DNA of 64,000 nucleotides from positions 62,001 to 126,000 of the forward strand of contig NZ_JAJNKA010000014.1 in the NCBI RefSeq assembly GCF_021533215.1, given 5' to 3'. The notes under the pieces were generated by a model. It was not told where the DNA came from. It made no database searches and was given only the letters and a program-made list of their open reading frames with translations. The DNA comes from Portibacter lacus. GTDB lineage: Bacteria > Bacteroidota > Bacteroidia > Chitinophagales > Saprospiraceae. Position numbers and translations under genes: made by a program. Within the stretch, counting starts at the first letter, position 1. The number at the start of each line of letters is the position of its first letter. Below are positions 55,008-62,996 of the stretch, in pieces.

Positions 55008-56072
55008 TTATAATATAAGCATTGCATCACCGTAAGAAAAGAAATTATACTTTTCTTTTACCGCTTCATTATAGACCTCCATTGCTAATTCATGACCTGT
55101 GAATGCTGATATCATAATCAACAAGCTAGTTTTCGGTAAATGAAAATTAGTTATCATCGAATTAGCTATACTAAACTCATATGGAGGATAAATAAATAAA
55201 TTAGTCCACCCTTCCGCAGCTTTCAAGTTACCTGTCGCACTTACAGCAGATTCTATACTTCTCATTGAAGTTGTTCCTACTGCACAAACTTTCTTTCCAG
55301 CTTTTTTCGCCTTGTTAACTTTCTGTGCTGCTTCGTCCGTAATTTTGAAATACTCGGCTTCCATCTTATGCTTAGATAGATCTTCTACCTCGATAGCTCT
55401 AAACGTACCTAAGCCAACGTGAAGCGTAAGCTCTGGCAGTTCCACACCCTTCAGCTCTAATCTCTTCATAAGACTTCTGCTAAAGTGCAATCCCGCAGTT
55501 GGCGCAGCAACAGCTCCCACCTCCTTCGCATAGATAGTCTGGTAACGCTCATCATCTAAAGCTTCCACTTCTCTAGTGATATATTTAGGTAACGGAGTGT
55601 TACCTAATTCATTTAATACTTTGTAAAATTCATCATCTGTTCCATCATAAAAGAATCGAATCGTTCTTCCTCTAGAAGTTGTATTATCTACTACTTCAGC
55701 AATAAGAACATCATTTCCAGCTTCATCCGTAAAATAAAGCTTGTTTCCAACTCTAATTTTCCTTGCTGGATCAACGAGCACATCCCAAAGCTTAGAATCT
55801 CTGTTTAACTCTCTCAAAAGAAAAACCTCAATTTTAGCTCCAGTTTTTTCTTTAGTACCATACATTCTAGCAGGAAATACTTTGGTATTATTAAAAATTA
55901 AAGCATCTCCTTCATCGAAATAATCTATAATATCTTTGAAAACTTTATGCTCAATTTTACCTGTATCTCTATGAACTACTAACAATCTTGCAAGATCTCT
56001 CTCCTTACTTGGATATTGAGATATCAGCTCTTCTGGTAACTCAAAAGAAAAATTTGATAATTTAGTTCTCAT
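55008..56072 (-). CDS. queA: S-adenosylmethionine:tRNA ribosyltransferase-isomerase
   Basis: 354-aa enzyme of queuosine synthesis that transfers the ribosyl part of SAM to preQ1 in tRNA and isomerises it to epoxyqueuosine. Family motifs are [20 protein letters not shown] at the N terminus, [41 protein letters not shown] and [10 protein letters not shown], then [17 protein letters not shown]. The length is typical. It is 34 bp downstream of the T-tract of the rplT terminator, so it needs a very close promoter or readthrough. Confidence 0.96.
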   Translation of the reverse strand: MRTKLSNFSFELPEELISQYPSKERDLARLLVVHRDTGKIEHKVFKDIIDYFDEGDALIFNNTKVFPARMYGTKEKTGAKIEVFLLRELNRDSKLWDVLVDPARKIRVGNKLYFTDEAGNDVLIAEVVDNTTSRGRTIRFFYDGTDDEFYKVLNELGNTPLPKYITREVEALDDERYQTIYAKEVGAVAAPTAGLHFSRSLMKRLELKGVELPELTLHVGLGTFRAIEVEDLSKHKMEAEYFKITDEAAQKVNKAKKAGKKVCAVGTTSMRSIESAVSATGNLKAAEGWTNLFIYPPYEFSIANSMITNFHLPKTSLLIMISAFTGHELAMEVYNEAVKEKYNFFSYGDAMLIL

Positions 56073-56106
56073 TCTATTTTAATTTATGATGGTTATAACC
56101 AATACT

Positions 56107-56137
56107 AAAAAAAGCACGTCAGTATCCCTGACATGCC
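56107..56137 (-). terminator. Terminator of the infC-rpmI-rplT group
   Basis: GCATGTCAG pairs with CTGACGTGC (one G-U) around a 5-nt loop and is followed by seven T on the - strand. It is 24 bp after the rplT stop and 34 bp before the queA ATG. Confidence 0.85.
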
Positions 56138-56161
56138 ATTATTTATATTTTAACTAGAAGA

Positions 56162-56506
56162 TTACTTAACAGAATCTACGATCGCCTTGAATGATGCAGG
56201 GTGGTTCATTGCTAAATCAGCTAACACTTTTCTATTAAGCGTTGATCCTGATTTACTTAAACCGTGGATTAAAGTGGAATAAGTCATTCCGTTTAATCTT
56301 GCTGCTGCATTTATTCTTGCAATCCACAATCTTCTAAATACACGTTTCTTATTTTTTCTATCTCTGTAAGCATACGAAAGTCCTTTCTCAACTGCATTTT
56401 TTGCAACTGTATAAACTTTTGATCTTGCTCCGAAATAACCTCTTGCAGCTTTAAGGATTTTTTTTCTCCTTTTTCTTGAAGCCACAGCATTTACTGATCT
56501 AGGCAT
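56162..56506 (-). CDS. rplT: 50S ribosomal protein L20
   Basis: 114 aa, standard L20 length, beginning [20 protein letters not shown] and continuing with [31 protein letters not shown] and [18 protein letters not shown]. It binds 23S rRNA early in 50S assembly. It follows rpmI by 77 bp and closes the conserved infC-rpmI-rplT order. In several bacteria L20 represses its own operon by binding mRNA; whether this holds here is not visible. Confidence 0.97.
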   Translation of the reverse strand: MPRSVNAVASRKRRKKILKAARGYFGARSKVYTVAKNAVEKGLSYAYRDRKNKKRVFRRLWIARINAAARLNGMTYSTLIHGLSKSGSTLNRKVLADLAMNHPASFKAIVDSVK

Positions 56507-56583
56507 TTTTTTCTAATTTAGTTCGAATCAGAGGACATAAAATCACTTTTCACCTGATTCCTCGTTAAATAATTAATTTTTAA

Positions 56584-56778
56584 TTAAAGACAAAGCATGT
56601 CTTTTACTCGTCCCATGTCTGATTTATCAACTAATGTTGATCCTACCAATCTTGTCTTCGCCTTATTAGACTTCTTTCTTAATAAGTGAGAAGTACCAGC
56701 TTGGAATCTTTTAATTTTACCAGAACCTGTTACTTTGAATCTTCTTTTTGCACCTGAGTGCGTCTTCATTTTTGGCAT
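56584..56778 (-). CDS. rpmI: 50S ribosomal protein L35
   Basis: 64-aa basic protein with the L35 sequence MPKMKTHSGAKRRFKVTGSG and TSHLLRKKSNKAKTRL, of normal length. It has its own promoter-like element 38-45 bp upstream, so rpmI-rplT can be expressed separately from infC. Confidence 0.97.
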   Translation of the reverse strand: MPKMKTHSGAKRRFKVTGSGKIKRFQAGTSHLLRKKSNKAKTRLVGSTLVDKSDMGRVKDMLCL

Positions 56779-56815
56779 AATAAAATATTTAATGCACGTT
56801 TTTTCAAATAGTGTG

Positions 56816-56845
56816 CAAAGATACGAATTAAATTGATAATTGAAA
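56816..56845 (-). promoter_or_regulatory. Promoter of rpmI-rplT
   Basis: On the - strand TATCTTTG (56823-56816) matches TAnnTTTG exactly, and TTTC (56845-56842) is 18 bp upstream in the -33 position (one mismatch to TTTG). It predicts a start about 30 nt before the rpmI ATG. Confidence 0.5.
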
Positions 56846-56973
56846 ATGCACCTCTTACAATTTTATATACGACTATAAAAATTACATTTCAATCAACCTT
56901 GTACGATTGTATTTTTCTGAGACTCCGCTAGATTATTAACTTCACTAAAGTCTAGCTTTCTTTTTTATATGGA

Positions 56974-57558
56974 TTAACTCTTCTTTTTCTTCTTAGGAGA
57001 TACAATTACGATCATTCTTCGTCCTTCCATCTTTGGTAAAGCCTCCGCTGCACCATATTCCTCTAATTCTTTCAAGAATTTTAGTAACAATAACTCTCCT
57101 CTATCTTTAAACACGATCGTTCTTCCTCGAAAATGAACATAAGCTTTAACTTTTGCTCCGTCTTCTAAGAACTTCATTGCATGCTTTACTTTGAAATCAA
57201 AATCATGGTCATCTGTATTAGGGCCAAATCTAATCTCCTTAATTACAGTCTTTGCAGTCTTTGCTTTGATTTCTTTCTCCTTCTTCTTCTTATTATAAAG
57301 GAATCTCTTATAATCTATGATTTTACATACGGGTGGCTTAGCATTAGGGCTAATTTCTACCAAATCCATACCTAACTCTTCCGCCCATTTTTTCACTTTA
57401 TAAGTGTCATAAATTTCAGGTAAGATTTTTTGACCAGCTACTTCACTTACATCGTCTAAATTATCTCCGACTAGTCTGATTTTTGGGATTCTAATGTTTT
57501 CGTTGATTCTGTGTTCTGCTTCTTTGCGAACTACTTTGCCGCGTGTTCTTCTTGCCAA
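56974..57558 (-). CDS. infC: Translation initiation factor IF-3
   Basis: 194 aa. The N-terminal domain HRINENIRIPKIRLVGDN is joined by a Lys-rich linker (about 85-105, with KKKKEKEIKAKTAK) to the C-terminal domain KEIRFGPNTDDHDFDFK ... HFRGRTIVFKDRG, with a basic tail PKKKKKS. IF-3 prevents subunit reassociation and proofreads the initiator codon. The only plausible start is a TTG (57558), giving the usual MARRTRGK N terminus. A non-AUG start of infC is known from E. coli (AUU), where it serves autoregulation. A long hairpin lies 47 bp upstream. Confidence 0.95.
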   Translation of the reverse strand: MARRTRGKVVRKEAEHRINENIRIPKIRLVGDNLDDVSEVAGQKILPEIYDTYKVKKWAEELGMDLVEISPNAKPPVCKIIDYKRFLYNKKKKEKEIKAKTAKTVIKEIRFGPNTDDHDFDFKVKHAMKFLEDGAKVKAYVHFRGRTIVFKDRGELLLLKFLKELEEYGAAEALPKMEGRRMIVIVSPKKKKKS

Positions 57559-57604
57559 ATGTTTTTTTATTTAATTAATTAATATTGTTTTATTTCAAAA
57601 TTGA

Positions 57605-57642
57605 AATAAGAAGTACTCCTTAACTAAGGAATACTTCTTATT
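57605..57642 (-). promoter_or_regulatory. Long hairpin between clpC and infC
   Basis: AATAAGAAGTA pairs with TACTTCTTATT (11 bp). After a single mismatch, TCCTTA/TAAGGA extends the stem, giving about 16 pairs and a tiny loop. It begins 17 bp after the clpC stop and ends 47 bp before the infC start. The - strand tail is U-rich but interrupted, so it is either a clpC terminator or a structured infC leader. Confidence 0.6.
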
Positions 57643-57658
57643 GAAAGTTCATTTTAAT

Positions 57659-60205
57659 TTATTTTTTAATATCCTCCGACTTCGTTTTTTTAGCGAATTC
57701 AATAACTAACCCATCTTTTTCCTTATTCATCTTAGCAACTAATTTGCTCTTTTCATCAGGATTATGAGTTAATATAAATTCAGCCAAAGGATCTTCAATA
57801 TACTTCTGTATAGCTCTATTTAATGGTCTTGCTCCATATTGTGGATCAAACCCTTTCTCAGCAACAAACTCTTTTGCTGGGTTAGATAATTCAAGATCAT
57901 AGTTCATTCCTTCTAACCTTTTGAATAGGTCTGAAAGACTGATATCAATAATTTTGAAGATATCTTCTTGACTTAAACTATTAAAGATTACTAAATCGTC
58001 TATTCTATTCAAGAATTCTGGCGAGAAAGTTCTTTTTAGTGCACCCTGAATAACAGATTTAGAATGCTCTTCTGTCGAATCTTTTCTCGATTTAGTCGCA
58101 AACCCTACACCTTGACCAAAATCCTTTAATTGTCTAACTCCAATGTTAGAAGTCATTATAATTAGTGAGTTTTTGAAATCAACTTTTCTACCAAGTCCGT
58201 CTGTTAACTGTCCATCATCTAATACTTGTAATAAGATATTATACACATCTGGATGCGCTTTTTCTATCTCATCAAGAAGTATAACAGAGTAAGGCTTTCT
58301 TCTTACTTTTTCAGTTAACTGACCACCTTCTTCATAACCTACATATCCTGGAGGCGCTCCTATCAATCTACTTACAGAAAATTTCTCCATGTACTCACTC
58401 ATATCTATTCGGATCAATGAATCTTCATTATCGAACATATATCGAGCTAGTGCTTTTGCTAATTCCGTCTTCCCAACTCCCGTTGGTCCTAAGAAAATAA
58501 ACGAACCAATAGGTTTCTTTGGATCCTTCAACCCTACCCTATTTCGCTGTATAGCTTTCGTAATCTTCTTTATCGCTTCATCTTGTCCGATCACCATTTT
58601 CTGGAGATCTTCACCCATATGAACCAACTTATTACTTTCACTTTGAGCAACACGAGAAACTGGAATACCAGTCATCATCGCAATGACTTCAGCAATATTC
58701 TCTTCTATTACTGGATAACGCTTAGACTTAGCTTCTTCTTCCCAATCTGCCTTACCTTGTTCTAGTTTCCTAATCAACTTAGACTCACTATCTCTTAAAT
58801 CAGCTGCTTTTTCATATTGCTGATTCTTCACTGCTTGATTCTTAGATTCTTTAATATCCTCGATCTTCTGCTCTAACTCTTCTATATATTTAGGAACATG
58901 AATATTCTTCAAGTGTGTTCTGGCACCTACTTCATCTAAAACATCAATAGCTTTATCTGGAAGGAAACGATCACTGATATATCTATCACTGAATTTCACA
59001 CATGCTTCTATCGCATCGTCAGAATAATCTACATTATGAAATTCTTCATATTTAGACTTGATATTATGCAAAATGTGAATCGCCTCTTCTGGTGATGGCG
59101 GCTCGATCAATACTTTCTGAAATCTTCTATCTAAAGCTCCATCTTTTTCAATGTGCTGACGGTATTCATCTAAAGTAGAAGCTCCGATACATTGCAATTC
59201 ACCTCTTGCTAGTGCTGGCTTAAAGATATTACTTGCATCTAAAGAACCTGTAGCTCCACCTGCTCCTACGATAGTGTGAATTTCGTCAATGAAAAGAATC
59301 ACATCTCTAGATTTCTCTAGCTCGTTCATAATCGCTTTCATTCGCTCTTCAAACTGACCTCTATACTTAGTCCCAGCTACTAATGCAGCAAGATCAAGCA
59401 TCACCAATCTTTTATTAAAAAGTGACCTACTTACTTTCTTCTGATTAATTCTAAGCGCTAATCCTTCTACGATGGCCGTTTTACCAACTCCAGGTTCTCC
59501 GATCAAAATAGGATTATTCTTTTTCCGCTTACTCAATATCTGAGATACACGCTCTATTTCTTTTTCACGCCCTATAATAGGATCTAATTTTCCTTCCAAA
59601 GCTAATTTCGTAACATCTCTGCCGAAATTATCTAGTACTGGTGTTCTTGACTTAGAAGTACTCTTTCTTGAGTATCCTTCTGATCCTGCATCTTCTTCCA
59701 TAGGCACATCTGAATCGGATGGTGTTTCATCCATATATTCTGTAAAAAATTCGTTTTCTTCCTGACTCACGTATTCTAACTCACTTTTAAAGTTTTCATA
59801 ATCAATATCGTACTCATAAAGCACTTTGGCTGCTAAATTTTCACGATGTCTTAGAATGGAAAGCATTAGATGCTCAGGACTTATTTCATCATTCTTGTAC
59901 ATCTTAGCTTCTAAAAAAGTAACCTTTAATACTTTTTCAGCTTGTCTATTCAGTGGAATGTTTCCTACATTCAACTTTGTATCACCAGACTTATTAGAAC
60001 TGGTATTCTCTTCTACCTTGTATTTAATCTCATTTAAGTCAATATCCATCGAACCCAAGACTTTTACTGCTAAGCTTTCTTTGTCCTTTAAAACGCCTAA
60101 CAATAAATGTTCCGTGCCGATATAATCATGACCTAATCGTAAAGCTTCATCCCTGCTATGAGAAATGATTTTCTTTACTCTAGGTGAAAATTTCTTATTA
60201 TTCAT
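57659..60205 (-). CDS. clpC: ATP-dependent Clp protease ATP-binding subunit ClpC
   Basis: 848 aa from the ATG at 60205 (an in-frame TTG seven codons upstream gives no family sequence). Class I Clp/Hsp100 unfoldase with two N-terminal repeats (about 1-145: [30 protein letters not shown]). AAA1 has Walker [14 protein letters not shown] (about 235) and Walker [11 protein letters not shown]. The UVR-like middle segment [20 protein letters not shown] identifies ClpC rather than ClpB/ClpA. AAA2 has [13 protein letters not shown] (about 565) and [16 protein letters not shown]. ClpC feeds substrates to ClpP; clpP is not in this window. A possible -7 box, TATATTTG (60379-60372, - strand), lies upstream. 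Confidence 0.95.
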   Translation of the reverse strand: MNNKKFSPRVKKIISHSRDEALRLGHDYIGTEHLLLGVLKDKESLAVKVLGSMDIDLNEIKYKVEENTSSNKSGDTKLNVGNIPLNRQAEKVLKVTFLEAKMYKNDEISPEHLMLSILRHRENLAAKVLYEYDIDYENFKSELEYVSQEENEFFTEYMDETPSDSDVPMEEDAGSEGYSRKSTSKSRTPVLDNFGRDVTKLALEGKLDPIIGREKEIERVSQILSKRKKNNPILIGEPGVGKTAIVEGLALRINQKKVSRSLFNKRLVMLDLAALVAGTKYRGQFEERMKAIMNELEKSRDVILFIDEIHTIVGAGGATGSLDASNIFKPALARGELQCIGASTLDEYRQHIEKDGALDRRFQKVLIEPPSPEEAIHILHNIKSKYEEFHNVDYSDDAIEACVKFSDRYISDRFLPDKAIDVLDEVGARTHLKNIHVPKYIEELEQKIEDIKESKNQAVKNQQYEKAADLRDSESKLIRKLEQGKADWEEEAKSKRYPVIEENIAEVIAMMTGIPVSRVAQSESNKLVHMGEDLQKMVIGQDEAIKKITKAIQRNRVGLKDPKKPIGSFIFLGPTGVGKTELAKALARYMFDNEDSLIRIDMSEYMEKFSVSRLIGAPPGYVGYEEGGQLTEKVRRKPYSVILLDEIEKAHPDVYNILLQVLDDGQLTDGLGRKVDFKNSLIIMTSNIGVRQLKDFGQGVGFATKSRKDSTEEHSKSVIQGALKRTFSPEFLNRIDDLVIFNSLSQEDIFKIIDISLSDLFKRLEGMNYDLELSNPAKEFVAEKGFDPQYGARPLNRAIQKYIEDPLAEFILTHNPDEKSKLVAKMNKEKDGLVIEFAKKTKSEDIKK

Positions 60206-60439
60206 ATATTTATTTAGGTATAACAATTATACTATTAATTCTGTTAGTTATCAATAGTAACTATGTTCTATTTACTAAAAAAAACGTGCCACTGTAAATT
60301 AACTGTTAAAATGGCGTACATTTAAGAACCATTTTACTTAATAAAAGTTAACAAGAGGAACAATTTTAACGCAAATATAACGGTTCACTTATAAATGTGT
60401 TCATTATCAGGAATTTATATCTTTATTGTAAATTTATAC

Positions 60440-60469
60440 TTTGAAGTCATTTTATTTTAAATAAATTTG
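60440..60469 (+). promoter_or_regulatory. Promoter of the STAS-rnz pair
   Basis: TTTG (60440-60443) and TAAATTTG (60462-60469) are both perfect to the Bacteroidota consensus, with an 18-bp spacer, about 46 bp before the STAS start codon. Confidence 0.6.
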
Positions 60470-60515
60470 CAAAGATTGCTATTCCCAAAACCGCTTAACA
60501 TAAAAGTCAACATAG

Positions 60516-60896
60516 ATGAAATACAATGTAGATAAGGAAGATAAGTATTCTGTTTTTCAATTACAGGAAGAAAATCTTAACTCTTTAATCGCCCCGAATT
60601 TAAAGTCAGAATTCGTTTTTCTGAGAAATGAAGGTGTTAGAAATTTAATTTTTGATTTATCAGGCGTAAAGTATGTCGATTCGTCAGGCTTGAGTGCCAT
60701 TTTGACCGCAAACCGACTATGGAAAGGTTACGGATCATTTGTATTAACTGGAATCGACCACCCAAGTGTGCAGAGATTAATCGAAATTTCTAGGTTAGAA
60801 ACCATTCTAACACTTATGCCATCTTTACAGAAATCGATAGATTACGTCGATACTGAAGAAATAGAACGAACCTTAGATAAGGAGGTAGAGGATTAA
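60516..60896 (+). CDS. STAS-domain protein (anti-sigma-factor antagonist type)
   Basis: 126-aa single STAS domain. The motif FDLSGVKYVDSSGLSAIL holds the Ser that SpoIIAA/RsbV-type antagonists have phosphorylated by a cognate kinase. No HPK/RsbW-type kinase or PP2C phosphatase is in the window. The C-terminal tail is acidic (DTEEIERTLDKEVED). The stop is one base before the rnz ATG, so the pair is certainly cotranscribed and probably translationally coupled. The role in the cell, general stress signalling or a transport/membrane partner, is unknown. Confidence 0.88.
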   Translation: MKYNVDKEDKYSVFQLQEENLNSLIAPNLKSEFVFLRNEGVRNLIFDLSGVKYVDSSGLSAILTANRLWKGYGSFVLTGIDHPSVQRLIEISRLETILTLMPSLQKSIDYVDTEEIERTLDKEVED

Positions 60897-60897
60897 T

Positions 60898-61818
60898 ATG
60901 AGCTTAACGCTTACAATTTTGGGCTGCAATTCTGCAGTCCCAACTCTTTCTCGTTTTACAACTTCTCAAGCGCTCCAAAATAGCAGCAAGACCTATCTTA
61001 TCGATTGTGGTGAAGGTGCTCAAATTCGCCTGAAAGATCTTAAAATCAAAAGAACTAAAATTCACGAAATCTTTATTAGCCACTTGCATGGTGATCATTT
61101 TTTCGGCCTACCCGGTTTAATCACTTCACTTAACTTATCAGGAAGATTAACACCTCTGACCATCTATGGCCCTGCAGGCCTATCCAAGTTCATCCATACA
61201 CTTAAAGAAATAGGAAGTATTTATTTGAACTTCGAACTAATCATCCATGAATTGCAAGCAGATGTCTTCCAGAAAGTATTCGAGGATCAATATTTAGAAG
61301 TATATTCTATCCCTCTAAAACATAGAATACCTACTACTGGCTTTCTTTTTAAAGAAAAAGAGCACCCTCGGAATATTTTGCCTCCTTCTATAAAAAAACA
61401 TAAGCTTTCTATTGAAGAGATCAAAACATTGAAAAACTCTAAAGATGTTACTCGTCCTGATGGTTCTACACTTTATTATATGGATCACACCATCATCGCC
61501 AATAAAGCTGAATCCTATGCTTTTTGCTCAGACACCATCTACGATGAAGAATTAATTCAATACATCCAAAATGTGGATTTACTCTATCATGAAGCGACCT
61601 ACTTACATGAATTAAAAACTAAAGCAAGAGAAAGAGGTCATGCAACTGCTCACGAAGCTGCATTGATTGCACAAAAATCAGGAGCGAAAAAACTTATTTT
61701 AGGCCATTATTCATCCAGATATAAAGATCTTTCTGTTTTTATTGATGAAGCTGAGAAAATATTTTCGAATGTTGATTTAGCGCTGGATGGCAAGGTTTTT
61801 CAAGTATCTGAGCACTAA
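60898..61818 (+). CDS. rnz: Ribonuclease Z (tRNA 3' processing endonuclease)
   Basis: 306-aa metallo-beta-lactamase fold enzyme that removes tRNA 3' trailers. Zinc-ligand motifs are FISHLHGDHFFGLPGL (HxHxDH) and, later, YHEATYLHE, GHATAHEAA and LGHYSSRY. The length matches bacterial tRNase Z short forms (about 300-310). It fits the CCA-less tRNA-Lys just downstream, whose 3' end would be a substrate. No terminator is seen between rnz and the tRNA promoter. Confidence 0.93.
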   Translation: MSLTLTILGCNSAVPTLSRFTTSQALQNSSKTYLIDCGEGAQIRLKDLKIKRTKIHEIFISHLHGDHFFGLPGLITSLNLSGRLTPLTIYGPAGLSKFIHTLKEIGSIYLNFELIIHELQADVFQKVFEDQYLEVYSIPLKHRIPTTGFLFKEKEHPRNILPPSIKKHKLSIEEIKTLKNSKDVTRPDGSTLYYMDHTIIANKAESYAFCSDTIYDEELIQYIQNVDLLYHEATYLHELKTKARERGHATAHEAALIAQKSGAKKLILGHYSSRYKDLSVFIDEAEKIFSNVDLALDGKVFQVSEH

Positions 61819-61876
61819 TTGCACCTTCCAATTTTAATCTTTTTTCAAAAAAAATAAATTTTCTAAATCAAACTTC

Positions 61877-61906
61877 TTGGAAATTTTAGATATACTTCTA
61901 TCTTTG
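61877..61906 (+). promoter_or_regulatory. Promoter of tRNA-Lys
   Basis: TTG (61877-61879) and TATCTTTG (61899-61906) are spaced by 19 bp, a textbook Bacteroidota promoter, about 50 bp before the mature tRNA. Confidence 0.65.
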
Positions 61907-61955
61907 CAATCCCATTTGAGAAATCAAGTGTTTCTGATCATTTCAGAAATGGATT

Positions 61956-62028
61956 GATCGGTTAGCTCAGCTGGTAGAGCAACGCCCTTTTAAGGCGTGG
62001 GCCCTGGGTTCGAGCCCCAGACCGATCA
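61956..62028 (+). tRNA. trnK: tRNA-Lys (anticodon TTT)
   Basis: Complete cloverleaf of 73 nt: acceptor GATCGGT/ACCGATC, D arm GCTC/GAGC, anticodon stem ACGCC/GGCGT with loop CTTTTAA (anticodon TTT, reading AAA/AAG), variable GGGCC, T arm CTGGG/CCCAG with TTCGAGC loop, discriminator A. The 3' CCA is not encoded (ACTTC follows), so it must be added after RNase Z cleavage. Confidence 0.97.
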
Positions 62029-62035
62029 CTTCTTA

Positions 62036-62071
62036 AAGACTCAATAATTAATTTTATTGGGTCTTTTTTTA
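62036..62071 (+). terminator. Terminator of tRNA-Lys
   Basis: AAGACTCAATAA pairs with TTATTGGGTCTT (one G-U, 12 bp) around a short loop and is followed by TTTTT, starting 8 bp after the tRNA. The following 165 bp to 62237 show no gene. Confidence 0.9.
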
Positions 62072-62237
62072 TACACCCTATTCTCGGAATTGAAATAAAT
62101 AAATTAATTGGACACCTTTCACTCTTCGTATCCGATTGAAAGCAAAACTATAGACCTAAAAAAAATAGAATAATGAAATGCTGGTCACTCATTAATGAAT
62201 TACCTTCTCAAGGCATGCTTTAACATTGACCTAAATA

Positions 62238-62996
62238 TTAATGCGCTCCTCCGAACCAGTTCTTAAAATCACTTACTCTCTCCCGACTAACGACCACCTC
62301 ATCTGAAAATTCAGGATCAAGGGAAAGTTTTAATCGCCTATTAGAATGCACAATTACATCACTTATCGAAGAAATATTGACAATAAAGCCTCTATTAATC
62401 CTTTTAAATCTCGAAGCATCCACAAACCCTTCAATCTCCTCGATCGTATATTCAATTAAAAACTTTCTTCCAGATTGATGAACCAATAGGACGTCCCTTC
62501 CTTCCGCATAGAAGTAATGGATTTCATTTGTCAATATAGATTGAATGTGATTCCCCTTCTTAACTAGAAATCTCTGTTTATATCCTTTCTGTTTTATTTG
62601 CGTCAGCACTGGTCTTGAAATCGGCTGTGTATATTGACTCTTCAGATTATCATACTTAATCAGTGCCTTGGACAAAGACGTAAAACTGATCGGCTTTAAC
62701 AAATAATCGATGCTATTCACCTTGAATGCATCTATGGCATACTCATCGAAGGCAGTCGTAAAAATCACTGGTTTTGTTACGTTCACTTTAGAAAATATTT
62801 CGAAACTAAGCCCATCCGCTAACTGGATATCCATGAAAAAGAGATCTACTTCATCATGATGGTCCATTATCCACGTAATACTCTCTTTTATGGATGTCAA
62901 TTTCACCAGCAGTGTGATATCGATAGAACATTTATCAAAATACCTTTCCAGCTTCTCCGCAGCTAGTGGCTCATCTTCAATTAATACTACTTTCAT
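62238..62996 (-). CDS. LytTR family response regulator
   Basis: 252 aa. The receiver domain (about 1-120) has an acidic pocket at IEDEP (E7, D8), phosphoacceptor Asp56 in FFMDIQLADG, TTAFDEYAIDAF and the conserved YLLKPI Lys. The LytTR DNA-binding domain (about 150-250) has RFLVKKGNHIQSI, EIHYFYAEGRDVLLV and FKRINRGFIVNISSI. It is a transcription factor that would bind tandem sites when phosphorylated. It overlaps the sensor-like gene upstream by 20 bp. Its target genes are unknown, and the partner's histidine appears to be lost, so the phosphate source is unclear. Confidence 0.93.
   Translation of the reverse strand: MKVVLIEDEPLAAEKLERYFDKCSIDITLLVKLTSIKESITWIMDHHDEVDLFFMDIQLADGLSFEIFSKVNVTKPVIFTTAFDEYAIDAFKVNSIDYLLKPISFTSLSKALIKYDNLKSQYTQPISRPVLTQIKQKGYKQRFLVKKGNHIQSILTNEIHYFYAEGRDVLLVHQSGRKFLIEYTIEEIEGFVDASRFKRINRGFIVNISSISDVIVHSNRRLKLSLDPEFSDEVVVSRERVSDFKNWFGGAH

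Noticed and set aside
57659-60205. ClpB or ClpA identity for the Hsp100 gene
   Set aside because: The UVR-like middle segment and the short linker between AAA domains fit ClpC; ClpB's long coiled-coil middle domain is absent.
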